This document shows positions 18,866-27,677 of a stretch of DNA of 64,000 nucleotides, in pieces. The stretch comes from Verrucomicrobiaceae bacterium (lineage in GTDB: Bacteria; Verrucomicrobiota; Verrucomicrobiia; Verrucomicrobiales; Verrucomicrobiaceae): the NCBI GenBank assembly GCA_024232965.1, contig JACKQF010000001.1, forward strand, positions 1,364,001 through 1,428,000, written 5' to 3'. Both the position numbers and the translations under genes were made by a program. The notes beneath the pieces are model-generated. The model was not told where the DNA came from. It ran no database searches and saw nothing but the letters and a program-made list of their open reading frames with translations. Each line of letters opens with the position of its first letter. The stretch's first letter is position 1.

Positions 18866-19720
18866 TCAGTTTTTGAGGAAGCGGACCAAGGCGTTGTCGG
18901 ATGGGTCCATGTGTTGGTAGAGGCGATCCCCCGCAACAGTGAAGCCGTGACTAGCCAGAAGCGCGGCCCAATCATCCACTGAACGGAAGCTCTTGAATTC
19001 GGCTGCATCCGTCTCCCAAGGAACGCCAAGCCCTAAATTGAAGACCGTATGAACCAGCGAGACAAAGGTGGCCATCTCTGGGGTGAGGACGTTGTGTTCG
19101 CGAACGATCAGCGAACCTCCCGGCCGGAGCACCCGGTGGATGGATTTCACAAACTCGTCCAGTCGCTCCGTCGGGCAGTGGTGAAAGCCGATGTAGATGG
19201 TGACAAGGTCAATGCTCGCGTCGGTGATCGAGCGATCGATGGGACCGTAATGATCCAGTGCGAGGAATTGGCCAATCTTTTTGATTTGGCCACGCTCAAA
19301 GATGTCACCCACGGCATTGCTGGGTGCGACATCGTTGATCAGGTAAAGAGGACCGGTGACTTGGGTGTGCTTCCGCAAGTCGCTGATGTAACGGCCAGTG
19401 GATCCGATTTCGAGGTAGCCATGGATCTGCTTGGTCTCCCCCAGGAGTTGAAGCGTCTGGCGCTTCATTTCACGCTTTTGCTTTTTAAGCGCAGGCAGGG
19501 CAAGCGTCAGTTCCGATAGGAAAGGCTTGATCTCTTTGAGCCGTTGCTGCACCTCGCGATAAATGGCTTCATCGCTATCGTGCCTGCCGCAAACTTCGTG
19601 GATGAGGTGGTGAAACTTCGCCTCTGGGTAGAGATGAAAGACAACCTGTAGGAACCGGTAAAAGGCGTCACGTTGAGGGGTGCTGTCGAAGACAGCATGG
19701 AATTCGGATGGCTTGTTCAT
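18866..19720 (-). CDS. Class I SAM-dependent methyltransferase
   Basis: Methyltransferase of 284 residues with a Rossmann core. Motif I is YLEIGSTGRYI (residues 102-112), followed by the acidic LYLINDVAPS; a DLVTIYIGFHHCP segment and HRVLRPGGSLIVREHN are typical of Methyltransf_11/25 families. The first 95 residues are mostly helical (QRLKEIKPFLSELTLALPALKKQKREMKRQ), probably an interaction domain or cap. The gene overlaps the upstream FAD-oxidase fusion by four bases (ATGA) and is followed four bases later by the unknown gene, so all three are one operon. The substrate is unknown and is presumably made or altered by the oxidase. Confidence 0.85.
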   Translation of the reverse strand: MNKPSEFHAVFDSTPQRDAFYRFLQVVFHLYPEAKFHHLIHEVCGRHDSDEAIYREVQQRLKEIKPFLSELTLALPALKKQKREMKRQTLQLLGETKQIHGYLEIGSTGRYISDLRKHTQVTGPLYLINDVAPSNAVGDIFERGQIKKIGQFLALDHYGPIDRSITDASIDLVTIYIGFHHCPTERLDEFVKSIHRVLRPGGSLIVREHNVLTPEMATFVSLVHTVFNLGLGVPWETDAAEFKSFRSVDDWAALLASHGFTVAGDRLYQHMDPSDNALVRFLKN

Positions 19721-21456
19721 AGTGATTCGGAGTTAGGGTGGTAGTATTTATCGCAGAGCACATTGCGGAGGCGGAAGTGAGGATCGAGTTGCTGCTTCAA
19801 TTCAAAGAGTTCAGCCGCGCGCGGGTAGGCCCGATGAAATTGCTCCTCCGTCGCGTGGGCTTGATACGGCAGGTAATAGGTCCCGCCGTGATGAAGAGCG
19901 GCGTCAATCAGTTCACGAGTCCAGACAGCCACGGCCTGCCGCGACGCCGGGTCTGTGTTTTGCCGATAGTAAAGCACGAAGGCGAACACCTCTTCCCGTG
20001 CCCATGCGAGCAGCGTCCCTGGATCAGGCATCGCATGCCGGACGGATATGTTTAGGACCTCGACTCCATGGCGATTGAGAATTTCCTTCTGAGCTGCAGC
20101 AAAGGAGTCAAACCGAGCCACGGGAACAAAGTACTCCTGCAAGACGTAGGTGCTCGCATCTCGGGACCTTGGCTCCAGTTCGGCGACGTCGTAACCTGCC
20201 TCATAATTGCGCCAGTGAACCCGACGGCGCAGGTAGAGCAGAGGCTCGATCAAAAACTCACGCCGCCAATTGCCAAGAGGCGTCTGGCTGAATGCCCAAA
20301 TGAAATAGCGATGGATCGGATAGGATTCATGGAGTGGCATCAAGCGCGTCTTCGTCGTCGGTTTCAGCGAAGTAGTGCGCCACGTCACCGCGCGGACTCG
20401 ATCAAGACTTGGTGGATAGAGATCGCCATTATGGAAGACGGCTGCTGGATCATCGCGGACCGTCTTCGCGAAGAAGCTCGCATAGTCACTGCGCGGCACT
20501 TTCTGACTCACGCATTCGACCGCTAAGTTGTCGGTTAGATCCAGTTCCACCTCGACGATCACACCGATGGCTGAGTATCCACCAATGGCCGCGTAGAATA
20601 GGAAAGGATTCTCTATCCGGCTTGCACGAATGAGGGTCCCATCAGCCAGCACCAAGTCAATCCAACGGACGGAAAGCACCACTGGCCCTAAACCCATGTA
20701 ACGGCCGTGCGCGTTTACACTCAATGCGCCACCGACCGTGAAGTTCGCATAGGATTGCATGATCTTGACGCTGAGATCGTGGGGATCGATGTAGCGCTGG
20801 ATATCCGACCAACGAATGCCTGCTTGCACCCGAATCCACTTTTCAGACTTCGAGAACTCGGTCACTCGATTAAGGCCGCGCAGATCCAAATGAGTGGTGC
20901 CAGGAGACGCCGTCTGCCCGCCCATACTGAACCGCCCTCCGCCGATAGAGACACATTCCGATGTCGTGCGTAAGTAGTCCTGAAGGGCTGGAATGGTCTC
21001 GGGCCGCACAACCTTGCCGACAACGATGGGATTGAGTTTCGTCACATCGTTGATGATCCACCCACCTGTTGGCGAGGCCATTCCATCGTCGTTGGTGCGA
21101 TAGTCGCTGCGATTTTTCCTGGATTCGCCAAAGCGATTCTCGTTGGGTTGTCCGCGCTTTAACAGCAACAACCAGGCGAGCCATAATGGGCCAATCACAG
21201 GAACCAAGGCGATCAGGAGCGTCCACCCAGAACGCCCGACGTCGTGCAGACGCTTACTGGAAACGGAATACAGGCACCCCAGCAAGATAGGGCTTACCAG
21301 CCATGCAAACTCTTGGCCGAAGGCCCGGGTCACCGCGAATTGCAGCAGATAGAACACTGACAGAGCCAGCAGCAGCGCATGGGCAAAACTAACCCGCCCC
21401 AAGCGACCGCGGCGGGTGAACATCAAATAGGTTAGAGGAAGTTTGGTCGAGAGCAT
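19717..21456 (-). CDS. DUF805-FAD-linked oxidase fusion
   Basis: Protein of 579 residues joining two normally separate parts. Residues 1-110 are a DUF805 membrane domain with three to four helices and its signature KRLHDVGRSGWTLLIALVPVIGPLWL. Residues 140-320 are a PCMH-type FAD-binding domain (SIGGGRFSMGGQT, FTVGGALSVNAHGRYMG, GGYSAIGVIVEV), and the C-terminus resembles the aldonolactone-oxidase/DprE1 group. The position of the covalent-FAD His of aldonolactone oxidases (usual pattern G-x-G-H-S) reads GGRFS here, so FAD is probably non-covalent. The enzyme would be held at the inner membrane. First gene of the operon that continues with the methyltransferase and the 362-residue unknown protein. 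Substrate unknown. Confidence 0.88.
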   Translation of the reverse strand: MLSTKLPLTYLMFTRRGRLGRVSFAHALLLALSVFYLLQFAVTRAFGQEFAWLVSPILLGCLYSVSSKRLHDVGRSGWTLLIALVPVIGPLWLAWLLLLKRGQPNENRFGESRKNRSDYRTNDDGMASPTGGWIINDVTKLNPIVVGKVVRPETIPALQDYLRTTSECVSIGGGRFSMGGQTASPGTTHLDLRGLNRVTEFSKSEKWIRVQAGIRWSDIQRYIDPHDLSVKIMQSYANFTVGGALSVNAHGRYMGLGPVVLSVRWIDLVLADGTLIRASRIENPFLFYAAIGGYSAIGVIVEVELDLTDNLAVECVSQKVPRSDYASFFAKTVRDDPAAVFHNGDLYPPSLDRVRAVTWRTTSLKPTTKTRLMPLHESYPIHRYFIWAFSQTPLGNWRREFLIEPLLYLRRRVHWRNYEAGYDVAELEPRSRDASTYVLQEYFVPVARFDSFAAAQKEILNRHGVEVLNISVRHAMPDPGTLLAWAREEVFAFVLYYRQNTDPASRQAVAVWTRELIDAALHHGGTYYLPYQAHATEEQFHRAYPRAAELFELKQQLDPHFRLRNVLCDKYYHPNSESL

Positions 21457-21828
21457 GAGTCAGCGAGGTTGATAGAGTTCGTATGCAAACCGCTGCCATG
21501 AATTCCTGAAATAGCGTCATCGATATTCTTTTTGCCCGTATCGAATCCATCAATCGCCCGTGCTTTGTCCGCTGGGTTATCCAATTGCGAAGAATGAAAG
21601 CGGGAGCATAGCCAACTGTGGCGATGCCTTAGGCTGACATGCGGGGTGTTTATTGGCCTTGTGATGTCGGGCTCCCTTGATTCTCCGTGGCATGGCTTGG
21701 AACGATGAGCATCTGCCCTCCCCCTCGCAGCAGCGATCCGAAAAATATTTTCAACGATTTCCCGTTAGACTAGTCTGAATCCGTTCCCTTGGAACTGAAA
21801 CAACCACACACCTAAGCCTACACATCCC
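21457..21828. other. Divergent intergenic region
   Basis: About 370 bases between the minus-strand oxidase operon and mscL, so promoters for both must lie here. I see a 10-base palindrome AGACTAGTCT at 21767-21776, but no convincing -35/-10 pair and no gene. Confidence 0.5.
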
Positions 21829-22290
21829 ATGCTCAACGAATTCAAAAAGTTCATCCTTAAAGGCAACGTCGTCGATCTCTCAACTGGCGTCATCATCGGC
21901 GCTGCTTTTGGCGGAATTGTTACCGCCTTCACTAAAGGCATCGTCGAACCAATTTTGGGCCTATTCGGCGGAGGGCCAAATCCTAAGCTCACGATCCCCC
22001 TCAAAGACACAATGGTAGAGGTTGCCAAACTGGGGGCTGACGGCAAGGAACTCGTCGAAAACGGGAAGCCTGTAATGGAGTTGGTGAAAAAGACAATCGA
22101 ACTCGATCTGGGTGGAATCGTCGGCGCCGTGATTGCATTCCTCATCACTGCAGCAGTCGTCTTTTTCGTCATCGTCAAGCCAACCAATAAGCTGTTGTCG
22201 ATGATGAAAAAAGAAGAGGAAGCCGCGCCTTCCGCACCTCCCGCTGACATCGTATTGCTCACCGAGATCCGCGACTTGCTGAAGAAGTAA
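21829..22290 (+). CDS. mscL: Large-conductance mechanosensitive channel MscL
   Basis: Inner-membrane osmotic release valve of 153 residues. The N-terminal amphipathic helix and TM1 read LNEFKKFILKGNVVDLSTGVIIGAAFGGIVTAF, the hallmark of MscL; TM2 is around IVGAVIAFLITAAVVFFVIVKPTNKL, and the C-terminus has the conserved helical bundle (VLLTEIRDLLKK). The periplasmic loop is somewhat longer than in E. coli and includes KLGADGKELVENGKPVMELVKK. Single gene, followed by a strong terminator. Confidence 0.97.
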   Translation: MLNEFKKFILKGNVVDLSTGVIIGAAFGGIVTAFTKGIVEPILGLFGGGPNPKLTIPLKDTMVEVAKLGADGKELVENGKPVMELVKKTIELDLGGIVGAVIAFLITAAVVFFVIVKPTNKLLSMMKKEEEAAPSAPPADIVLLTEIRDLLKK

Positions 22291-22314
22291 GCAGCACTTG
22301 GTGTGATTGACACC

Positions 22315-22353
22315 AAAGCTCTCCCTGCCCTCGTGGTCGGGAGAGCTTTTTTT
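22315..22353 (+). terminator. Rho-independent terminator of mscL
   Basis: AAAGCTCTCCC (22315-22325) pairs with GGGAGAGCTTT (from 22339) around a 13-base loop and is followed by a T-run. The T-run overlaps the stop codon of the convergent cysS gene. Confidence 0.93.
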
Positions 22354-23788
22354 ATTTGGGCAACAGTTGGTAGCTGTCCTTGGCATCTTTGACCAACCAG
22401 CCAGCGTCCTCCAACTCTTTGCGCAACGCATCGGATGTCGCCCAATCGCGCCCCATCTTGGCATCCCAGCGACGGTCCGCCAGTGCCTGGATCTCAGCCG
22501 GAACTTCGATGTCACCTTCCCCAATGACTGCTGGAATCACGATTCCAAGCGCGTCGCAGATGAAGTGCAATCCCCGCCAAACGTTGGCCGCTTCTTCCTC
22601 AGATAATGTGGAGGGCTTCTGTTGATTCAGGACGGAAAACACATCACCGATCGCCCCTGGGACATTCAGGTCATCGTTGAGACGAGCCCATGCCGCAGCA
22701 AAGGGTGCCGGATCAGCGCTGTTGATCAATTCCTCATGCGTCGGCACCGAGACCTCGCCTAGACGTTCCTTGAGTCCCTTAGCGTATCGCGCGATTTTCT
22801 GTAGTGCCTGTCGAGCGGCGTCCAATGAGTGAAACGTGAAATTCAGCGGTTGCCGATAGTGACCGCCCACGAGCACGTAACGCGTCTCCATTGCTGAAAA
22901 CCCGCGAGCTTTGAGATCTTCGAGCGTGTAAAGGTTACCGAGGCTTTTGCTCATCTTTCCGCCGTCCACCATCAAGTGGGCCACGTGCATCCAATGACGC
23001 GCAAAGTGCCCCCCGGTACTGCAGCAGCTCTGGGCAATTTCGTTTTCATGGTGGGGGAAGACCAGATCGACGCCACCACTGTGCAAATCGAAGTCCTCGC
23101 CAAGATATTCCAAAATCATTGCACTGCACTCCAGGTGCCAGCCTGGGCGGCCGTCGCCCCAGGGGCTCGCCCAATAGTTTTCTCCATCCTCTGGCTTCCT
23201 GCTTTTCCACAGTACAAAGTCGGCCAGCGAGTCCTTTGTGTACTCATCACTATCCGTCGCCGTTGCTACCGATGCAGCGCCGAGGCGAAGCTCCCGATCC
23301 TCCAGGTGCGAGAGGCGCCCGTAGTCTGAATAAGACGATACTTTAAAGTACACACTTCCGTCCGGGGCTGCGTAGGCATGACCTCGTTCCATCAACTTTT
23401 CGATCATGCGGATCTGGTGCGGCAGATGCGCAACTGCACCTGGTTCGATGTGCGGCGGCAAAAGGCCCAACTCACCGCAGTCATGATGAAATTTCTCCGT
23501 CCAACCGCGAGTGAATGCGTCCAGAGTCTGGCCTGCCTTTTGGCTGTCGCGGATCGTTTTGTCATCGACGTCCGTGATGTTCCGAACGTGCAGAGTCGGC
23601 GTGCCTCCAAGCTCCACGACTCGACGGAAAACATCCTGGGCAACGAAGGTCCGGAAATTACCAATATGCGCGGGGCCATACACCGTCGGGCCGCAGCAGT
23701 AAAAGCGCAGAGTCTCGCCATCGAGTGGCGCTATATCGCGGGAGTCGCGGGCAAGGGTATCGTAGAGACGCAGGGAAACACCAGTCAT
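22352..23788 (-). CDS. cysS: Cysteine--tRNA ligase
   Basis: Class I aminoacyl-tRNA synthetase of 478 residues charging tRNA-Cys. The zinc/cysteine-binding CCGPTVYGPAHIGN includes the HIGH-type motif, and GGKMSKSLGN is the KMSKS loop; LECSAM and HHENEIAQS supply further zinc ligands. The C-terminal DALR-like and anticodon region ends at YQLLPK. The start at 23788 gives MTGVSLRLYDTL, which fits the family; upstream codons to 23827 are not needed. It converges with mscL across a shared terminator. Confidence 0.97.
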   Translation of the reverse strand: MTGVSLRLYDTLARDSRDIAPLDGETLRFYCCGPTVYGPAHIGNFRTFVAQDVFRRVVELGGTPTLHVRNITDVDDKTIRDSQKAGQTLDAFTRGWTEKFHHDCGELGLLPPHIEPGAVAHLPHQIRMIEKLMERGHAYAAPDGSVYFKVSSYSDYGRLSHLEDRELRLGAASVATATDSDEYTKDSLADFVLWKSRKPEDGENYWASPWGDGRPGWHLECSAMILEYLGEDFDLHSGGVDLVFPHHENEIAQSCCSTGGHFARHWMHVAHLMVDGGKMSKSLGNLYTLEDLKARGFSAMETRYVLVGGHYRQPLNFTFHSLDAARQALQKIARYAKGLKERLGEVSVPTHEELINSADPAPFAAAWARLNDDLNVPGAIGDVFSVLNQQKPSTLSEEEAANVWRGLHFICDALGIVIPAVIGEGDIEVPAEIQALADRRWDAKMGRDWATSDALRKELEDAGWLVKDAKDSYQLLPK

Positions 23789-23956
23789 AAAGAGAAGGCG
23801 GTGACTATGGAACATCCGAGCCCGCACTCAAGCACCGAATCATGCGGGCAATCGCCTTGCCCCCTGAAAACTTCACCCTTGGCCTTTGCCAACAAAAGCG
23901 CCAATTTGGTCGCTGGCATCGCGCGGAGCATTCACACCGTGCGAACACACACGATT

Positions 23957-24406
23957 ATGGACAACAGCACCTCCTCCGAACCCGGTTGGTTGATCTTCGC
24001 CATCATAGGCGGATTCTTTGTGGTTTTCCCTTTGTTTTGGTGTGGCGTTGTTTTTTTGCTCAGTGTGCTGGGAGGTTGGGGCAGATTGGCGAAACTGTAT
24101 GCCGCGGGTGACCGCGCTGTCTCCGGTGAATTGCATTCAGGGGTAACGGGAAAAGTCGGCGGAATCAGCTATCGAAACGTCCTGACGCTGCACGTCGGAC
24201 ACCAAGGATTCTTCATCGAGGTGATGCCGCTATTCAGAATCGGTCATCCGCGCCTTTATATCCCGTGGTCGGAAGTCAGTGCCCGAACTCCCGTTCAGGT
24301 CTTGTGGTGGAAAGCGGAGAAGTTGACCCTCGGGCGGCCTGCCGTCGGAAGCATCACATTACCAGAGAACGTCCGCCCGACTGCCCCGCCCTTGCCGCAG
24401 GTGTAA
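23957..24406 (+). CDS. Hypothetical protein with N-terminal membrane helix
   Basis: Protein of 149 residues with one or two hydrophobic segments at residues 10-42 (WLIFAIIGGFFVVFPLFWCGVVFLLSVLGGW) followed by a soluble domain with GKVGGISYRNVLTLHVGHQGFFIEVMPLFRIGHPRLYIPW. The phrase RIGHPRLYIPWSEV is typical of small conserved bacterial proteins of unknown role. A much longer open frame exists upstream but is antisense to cysS and rejected; the ATG at 23957 is the first one beyond it with protein character. It lies 73 bases before the asparagine synthetase gene and may share its transcript. Confidence 0.7.
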   Translation: MDNSTSSEPGWLIFAIIGGFFVVFPLFWCGVVFLLSVLGGWGRLAKLYAAGDRAVSGELHSGVTGKVGGISYRNVLTLHVGHQGFFIEVMPLFRIGHPRLYIPWSEVSARTPVQVLWWKAEKLTLGRPAVGSITLPENVRPTAPPLPQV

Positions 24407-24479
24407 TGAATCTAGGGCCGTACTGCGCGGTTACTGATTGCCTCCTCTGGTTCTTCGTGTTCAGTACCCGCACGAACTC

Positions 24480-26420
24480 ATGTGCGGCTTTCTCGGTTGG
24501 TTTCAGCCTCAATCTATCCCCTGGTCAGACCAGCAGCAGCGGCTGCAGGTTGATGCGTTGCAAGGCATCTCTCATCGAGGTCCCGACGACTCGGGTGTAA
24601 TGCGCATGCCTGGCGTTTGGATGGGTTTTCGCCGACTTTCCATTCTGGATCTCAGTGCGGCTGGCCACCAACCAATGGTCTTTGGCGATGGACGATATAC
24701 GCTAACTTTTAATGGCGAGATCTACAACTTTCGAGACCTCCGCGCGCGACTGGGGGAACCGCAATTAGCATCGTCAGGCGACACGGCAGTGCTCGGAACG
24801 CTGCTGGCGACACTACCTGTCGAGCAGGCTCTGGAGCGTCTCCGCGGGATGTTTGCCTTTGCCTTTTGGGATGCCGAAAGGGAGGAACTCCTTGCTGCCC
24901 GAGATCCCTTCGGCATCAAGCCTCTCTACTATCGCCACAACGCCGATGGATCCCTCTGGATTGGCTCAGAACTCAAGGCTGTCCATCGTCTCAGTGGGTC
25001 GGATAGCAAAACCTCACGTCAGGCGGTCGCGCAGTATTTGCGATGGGGCGCGGTGCAGGCCCCAGAGACTCTCTTTGAGGACATCAAATGCCTGCCTCCA
25101 GGGCATCTGCTACGTTGGAAGCAGGGAAAACTCGTCATCAAGCGCTACTTCACCCCGGCTTGGCCAAGTCAAGACGATTGGGTGGCCGATCCTGCTGAAC
25201 AAAGGAGACTCACCCGCGAAACCGTCTTGAGCAGCGTCCAGGCTCATTTGGTGGCCGACGTGCCTGTGGGTGTCTTCCTCAGCGGTGGGCTCGATTCGAC
25301 CTTGATGACGGCCTGCATGAAGCATCTCGGCCAATCAGACATTCAGGCATTCTCCATTGGTTATAGCGATGACGCTGGGGTTCCTGACGAAACCGATGCA
25401 GCGGAACAGACAGCGCGGCACTATGGCTGCCGCTTCGTGCGTGAGCGAGTGAGTGCGGAATTGCTGGAGTCAAAGATGGACCGCTATCTCCAGCAACTCG
25501 ATCAACCCACAGGCGATGCATTGAATACCTGGCTTGTCTCTGAGGTGGCGGCACAGCATGTCAAAGTCACGCTGAGCGGTCTCGGCGCGGACGAGTGGTT
25601 CGGCGGCTACAACTACATGCAACTCGCACGACTTGCGGATCGCGCACTGCTGGCCAAGTCCCCGATTGGTGCAGTGACCGGGAGTCTAGTGCAGTTGTTG
25701 AACAATCGCATACCGCAGGGCATCAAGGGGCATCGGGCATGGAAGGCGCTCTTCTATGCCGCTGGTGGCGCGGGGCAATCCACCGCTGAATGGCATGCGC
25801 ACGCACGAACGATCATGCCGGAAGCTGATCTGCGCGCGCTCATGAATTTGCGAGCCGATGAACCCGATGCCTGGACCTATGACACACCCGAGCGCAACCA
25901 TTTGCTGGCGCATCTCAGTGACCGCGCACCGGGTTCTTGGCTGAATCAAATGCTCCTCCTGGAGACGGAGACCTACTTGGCCAACACTCTCTTGCGCGAT
26001 AACGACGCCACCAGCATGGCGCACAGTCTTGAACTGCGAGTGCCACTTGTAGATCGTGAGATTTTTACTCTGGCAGGAAGGATCCCGCCGGACAACAAAC
26101 TGAATGGTCGTGGGGGCAAACGCATCTTGCGCGATGCGATGGCAGACCTGCTGCCGGAGTGGATCGTCAACGACCGCAAGAAGAAGACCTTCACACTGCC
26201 CTTGATGAAGTGGATGCGGCATCCATGCTGGAAAGATCGCATCCACGACACCCTGCGTGCAAAGGCATGCCGTGAACGTGGGTGGATCGATCCCGCCGCC
26301 TCCGATCGCGTGCTGGAGCGCTATGAAAAGTGCGCAGTCAATACCAAGGCCGCCTGGCCGCTAAGTCAGGCCGTGTGGCAACTTTTTGTGCTCGAAGGAT
26401 GGGCGCAGCGTCACCTTTAA
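24480..26420 (+). CDS. asnB: Asparagine synthetase (glutamine-hydrolysing)
   Basis: Amidotransferase of 646 residues. Starting at 24480 places the catalytic Cys at position 2 (MCGFLGWFQ), as required for class II glutamine amidotransferases, with RGPDDSG, FNGEIYNFRDLR and FAFWDAEREELLAARDPFGIKPLYY following. The synthetase half has the PP-loop VFLSGGLDSTLM and SGLGADEWFGGY, and later SLELRVPLVDREIF. Residues before 24480 are not part of the protein. The glycosyltransferase gene starts 18 bases downstream, an arrangement common in exopolysaccharide or peptide-modification loci, where AsnB paralogues amidate uronic acids or peptides instead of free aspartate. Confidence 0.93.
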   Translation: MCGFLGWFQPQSIPWSDQQQRLQVDALQGISHRGPDDSGVMRMPGVWMGFRRLSILDLSAAGHQPMVFGDGRYTLTFNGEIYNFRDLRARLGEPQLASSGDTAVLGTLLATLPVEQALERLRGMFAFAFWDAEREELLAARDPFGIKPLYYRHNADGSLWIGSELKAVHRLSGSDSKTSRQAVAQYLRWGAVQAPETLFEDIKCLPPGHLLRWKQGKLVIKRYFTPAWPSQDDWVADPAEQRRLTRETVLSSVQAHLVADVPVGVFLSGGLDSTLMTACMKHLGQSDIQAFSIGYSDDAGVPDETDAAEQTARHYGCRFVRERVSAELLESKMDRYLQQLDQPTGDALNTWLVSEVAAQHVKVTLSGLGADEWFGGYNYMQLARLADRALLAKSPIGAVTGSLVQLLNNRIPQGIKGHRAWKALFYAAGGAGQSTAEWHAHARTIMPEADLRALMNLRADEPDAWTYDTPERNHLLAHLSDRAPGSWLNQMLLLETETYLANTLLRDNDATSMAHSLELRVPLVDREIFTLAGRIPPDNKLNGRGGKRILRDAMADLLPEWIVNDRKKKTFTLPLMKWMRHPCWKDRIHDTLRAKACRERGWIDPAASDRVLERYEKCAVNTKAAWPLSQAVWQLFVLEGWAQRHL

Positions 26421-26438
26421 GCCCTCTCCATTGTCGTT

Positions 26439-27632
26439 ATGCGTGTCCTTCAAGTCTTCAATCGGTACCTCCATCCTGGCGGTGAGGAGAAGTCTGTGGA
26501 GCGCATCTGTAGGCATCTGGCAGAACGCCACGAAGTCAGCCGTTGTCTTTTTGATAGCAAAGAGTGGCAGCGATCAGGGGCACCAAGCACGCTCAGCCAA
26601 GCCTTGCGCCTTTTCTACAATCCCGCTGCCAAGGAACGCTTCAATCAGATTGCAGACCAGTCTGATCCACAGGTTGTCCTGACGCACAATCTCTATCCTG
26701 TCGCCTCGCCTGCCATCTACCATGCGGCTAAGCAACGGCAGATCCCGGTCGTGCAGTATCTGCATAACTTTCGCCCCTTCTCTGTGGGTGGAACGCTGTA
26801 CAGTCGTGGGCGTATCCTTGATGATGCCTTGCACGGTAATCTCGGCCCGGAAGTTTGTGAGGGCGTCTGGCAAGGCAGCGTGCTCAAGAGCGCCTTGTTT
26901 GCAACGATGCTTCAGATGCTCTACGCCAGCGGTTGGCTGGAAAATGTTCGCGCATGGATCGCCATCAGCGACTTCATGCGGGACCAGTTGAACGCTTCGG
27001 GCGCGATCCCGGCGGATCGTATCTTCACACTCCGTCACTCCTGGGATGCCATGCCAAGCGTACCTGATGTCTCCGATCAAGGAACCTATCTGTTTCTCGG
27101 ACGCTTGGTGGAAGAAAAAGGCATCGGACCGCTGTGCGCTGCGTGGGATTTGCTGCGCGCAAAACACGGCGATGCTGCGCCGCCGCTGCACATAGCAGGT
27201 GAAGGACCACTCGCGCCGCTGGTTCAGGCTCATGCGGCGGCGAATCCATCGATCATTCCGCTTGGACTGATAGACGGAGAGAAAAAGCACCAGGAGCTCT
27301 GCCGCTGCCGCGCTCTCATCGTGCCCTCTACTTGGTGGGAACCACTGGGCATCGTCGTTTATGAGGCCTTTGATTATGCCAAGCCTGTGCTCGCCGCCCG
27401 CTCAGGAGGATTGACGGAGACCGTCACCCAGGGCGGCACCGGCTTCCTTCACAAAGCAGGCGATTCAGAAGCCTTGATGCGCGATGTTTTGAGCCTGGAA
27501 TCGATGTCCCAAGATGGCCGCTCAGCTATGGGTAAATCGGGTCGAGCGTGGCTGCTGAGGGAAACTTCTGTCACCACTTGGCAGGAACGATTTGATCAGA
27601 TTTTGCAAAATACGCACATTGCGCGCCCTTGA
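26439..27632 (+). CDS. Glycosyltransferase family 4 protein
   Basis: Retaining GT-B glycosyltransferase of 397 residues. The N-terminus MRVLQVFNRYLHPGGEE is the acceptor-side Rossmann entry of GT4 enzymes. The C-terminal half has the donor-binding pattern YLFLGRLVEEKGIGPL, LHIAGEGPL and VPSTWWEPLGIVVYEAFDYAKPVLAARSGGLTETV, including the E-x7-E-type signature. No membrane helix is obvious. It follows asnB by 18 bases and is probably cotranscribed with it; the sugar donor and acceptor are unknown. Confidence 0.9.
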   Translation: MRVLQVFNRYLHPGGEEKSVERICRHLAERHEVSRCLFDSKEWQRSGAPSTLSQALRLFYNPAAKERFNQIADQSDPQVVLTHNLYPVASPAIYHAAKQRQIPVVQYLHNFRPFSVGGTLYSRGRILDDALHGNLGPEVCEGVWQGSVLKSALFATMLQMLYASGWLENVRAWIAISDFMRDQLNASGAIPADRIFTLRHSWDAMPSVPDVSDQGTYLFLGRLVEEKGIGPLCAAWDLLRAKHGDAAPPLHIAGEGPLAPLVQAHAAANPSIIPLGLIDGEKKHQELCRCRALIVPSTWWEPLGIVVYEAFDYAKPVLAARSGGLTETVTQGGTGFLHKAGDSEALMRDVLSLESMSQDGRSAMGKSGRAWLLRETSVTTWQERFDQILQNTHIARP

Positions 27633-27677
27633 ATTTGGCGAATTCCCCGGCACGGTGTCTGCCCCTTTCAGCCAGTC

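Noticed and set aside
23378..23956. 5' extension of the hypothetical protein at 23957
   Set aside because: Antisense to cysS and without protein character; only the part after 23957 was kept.
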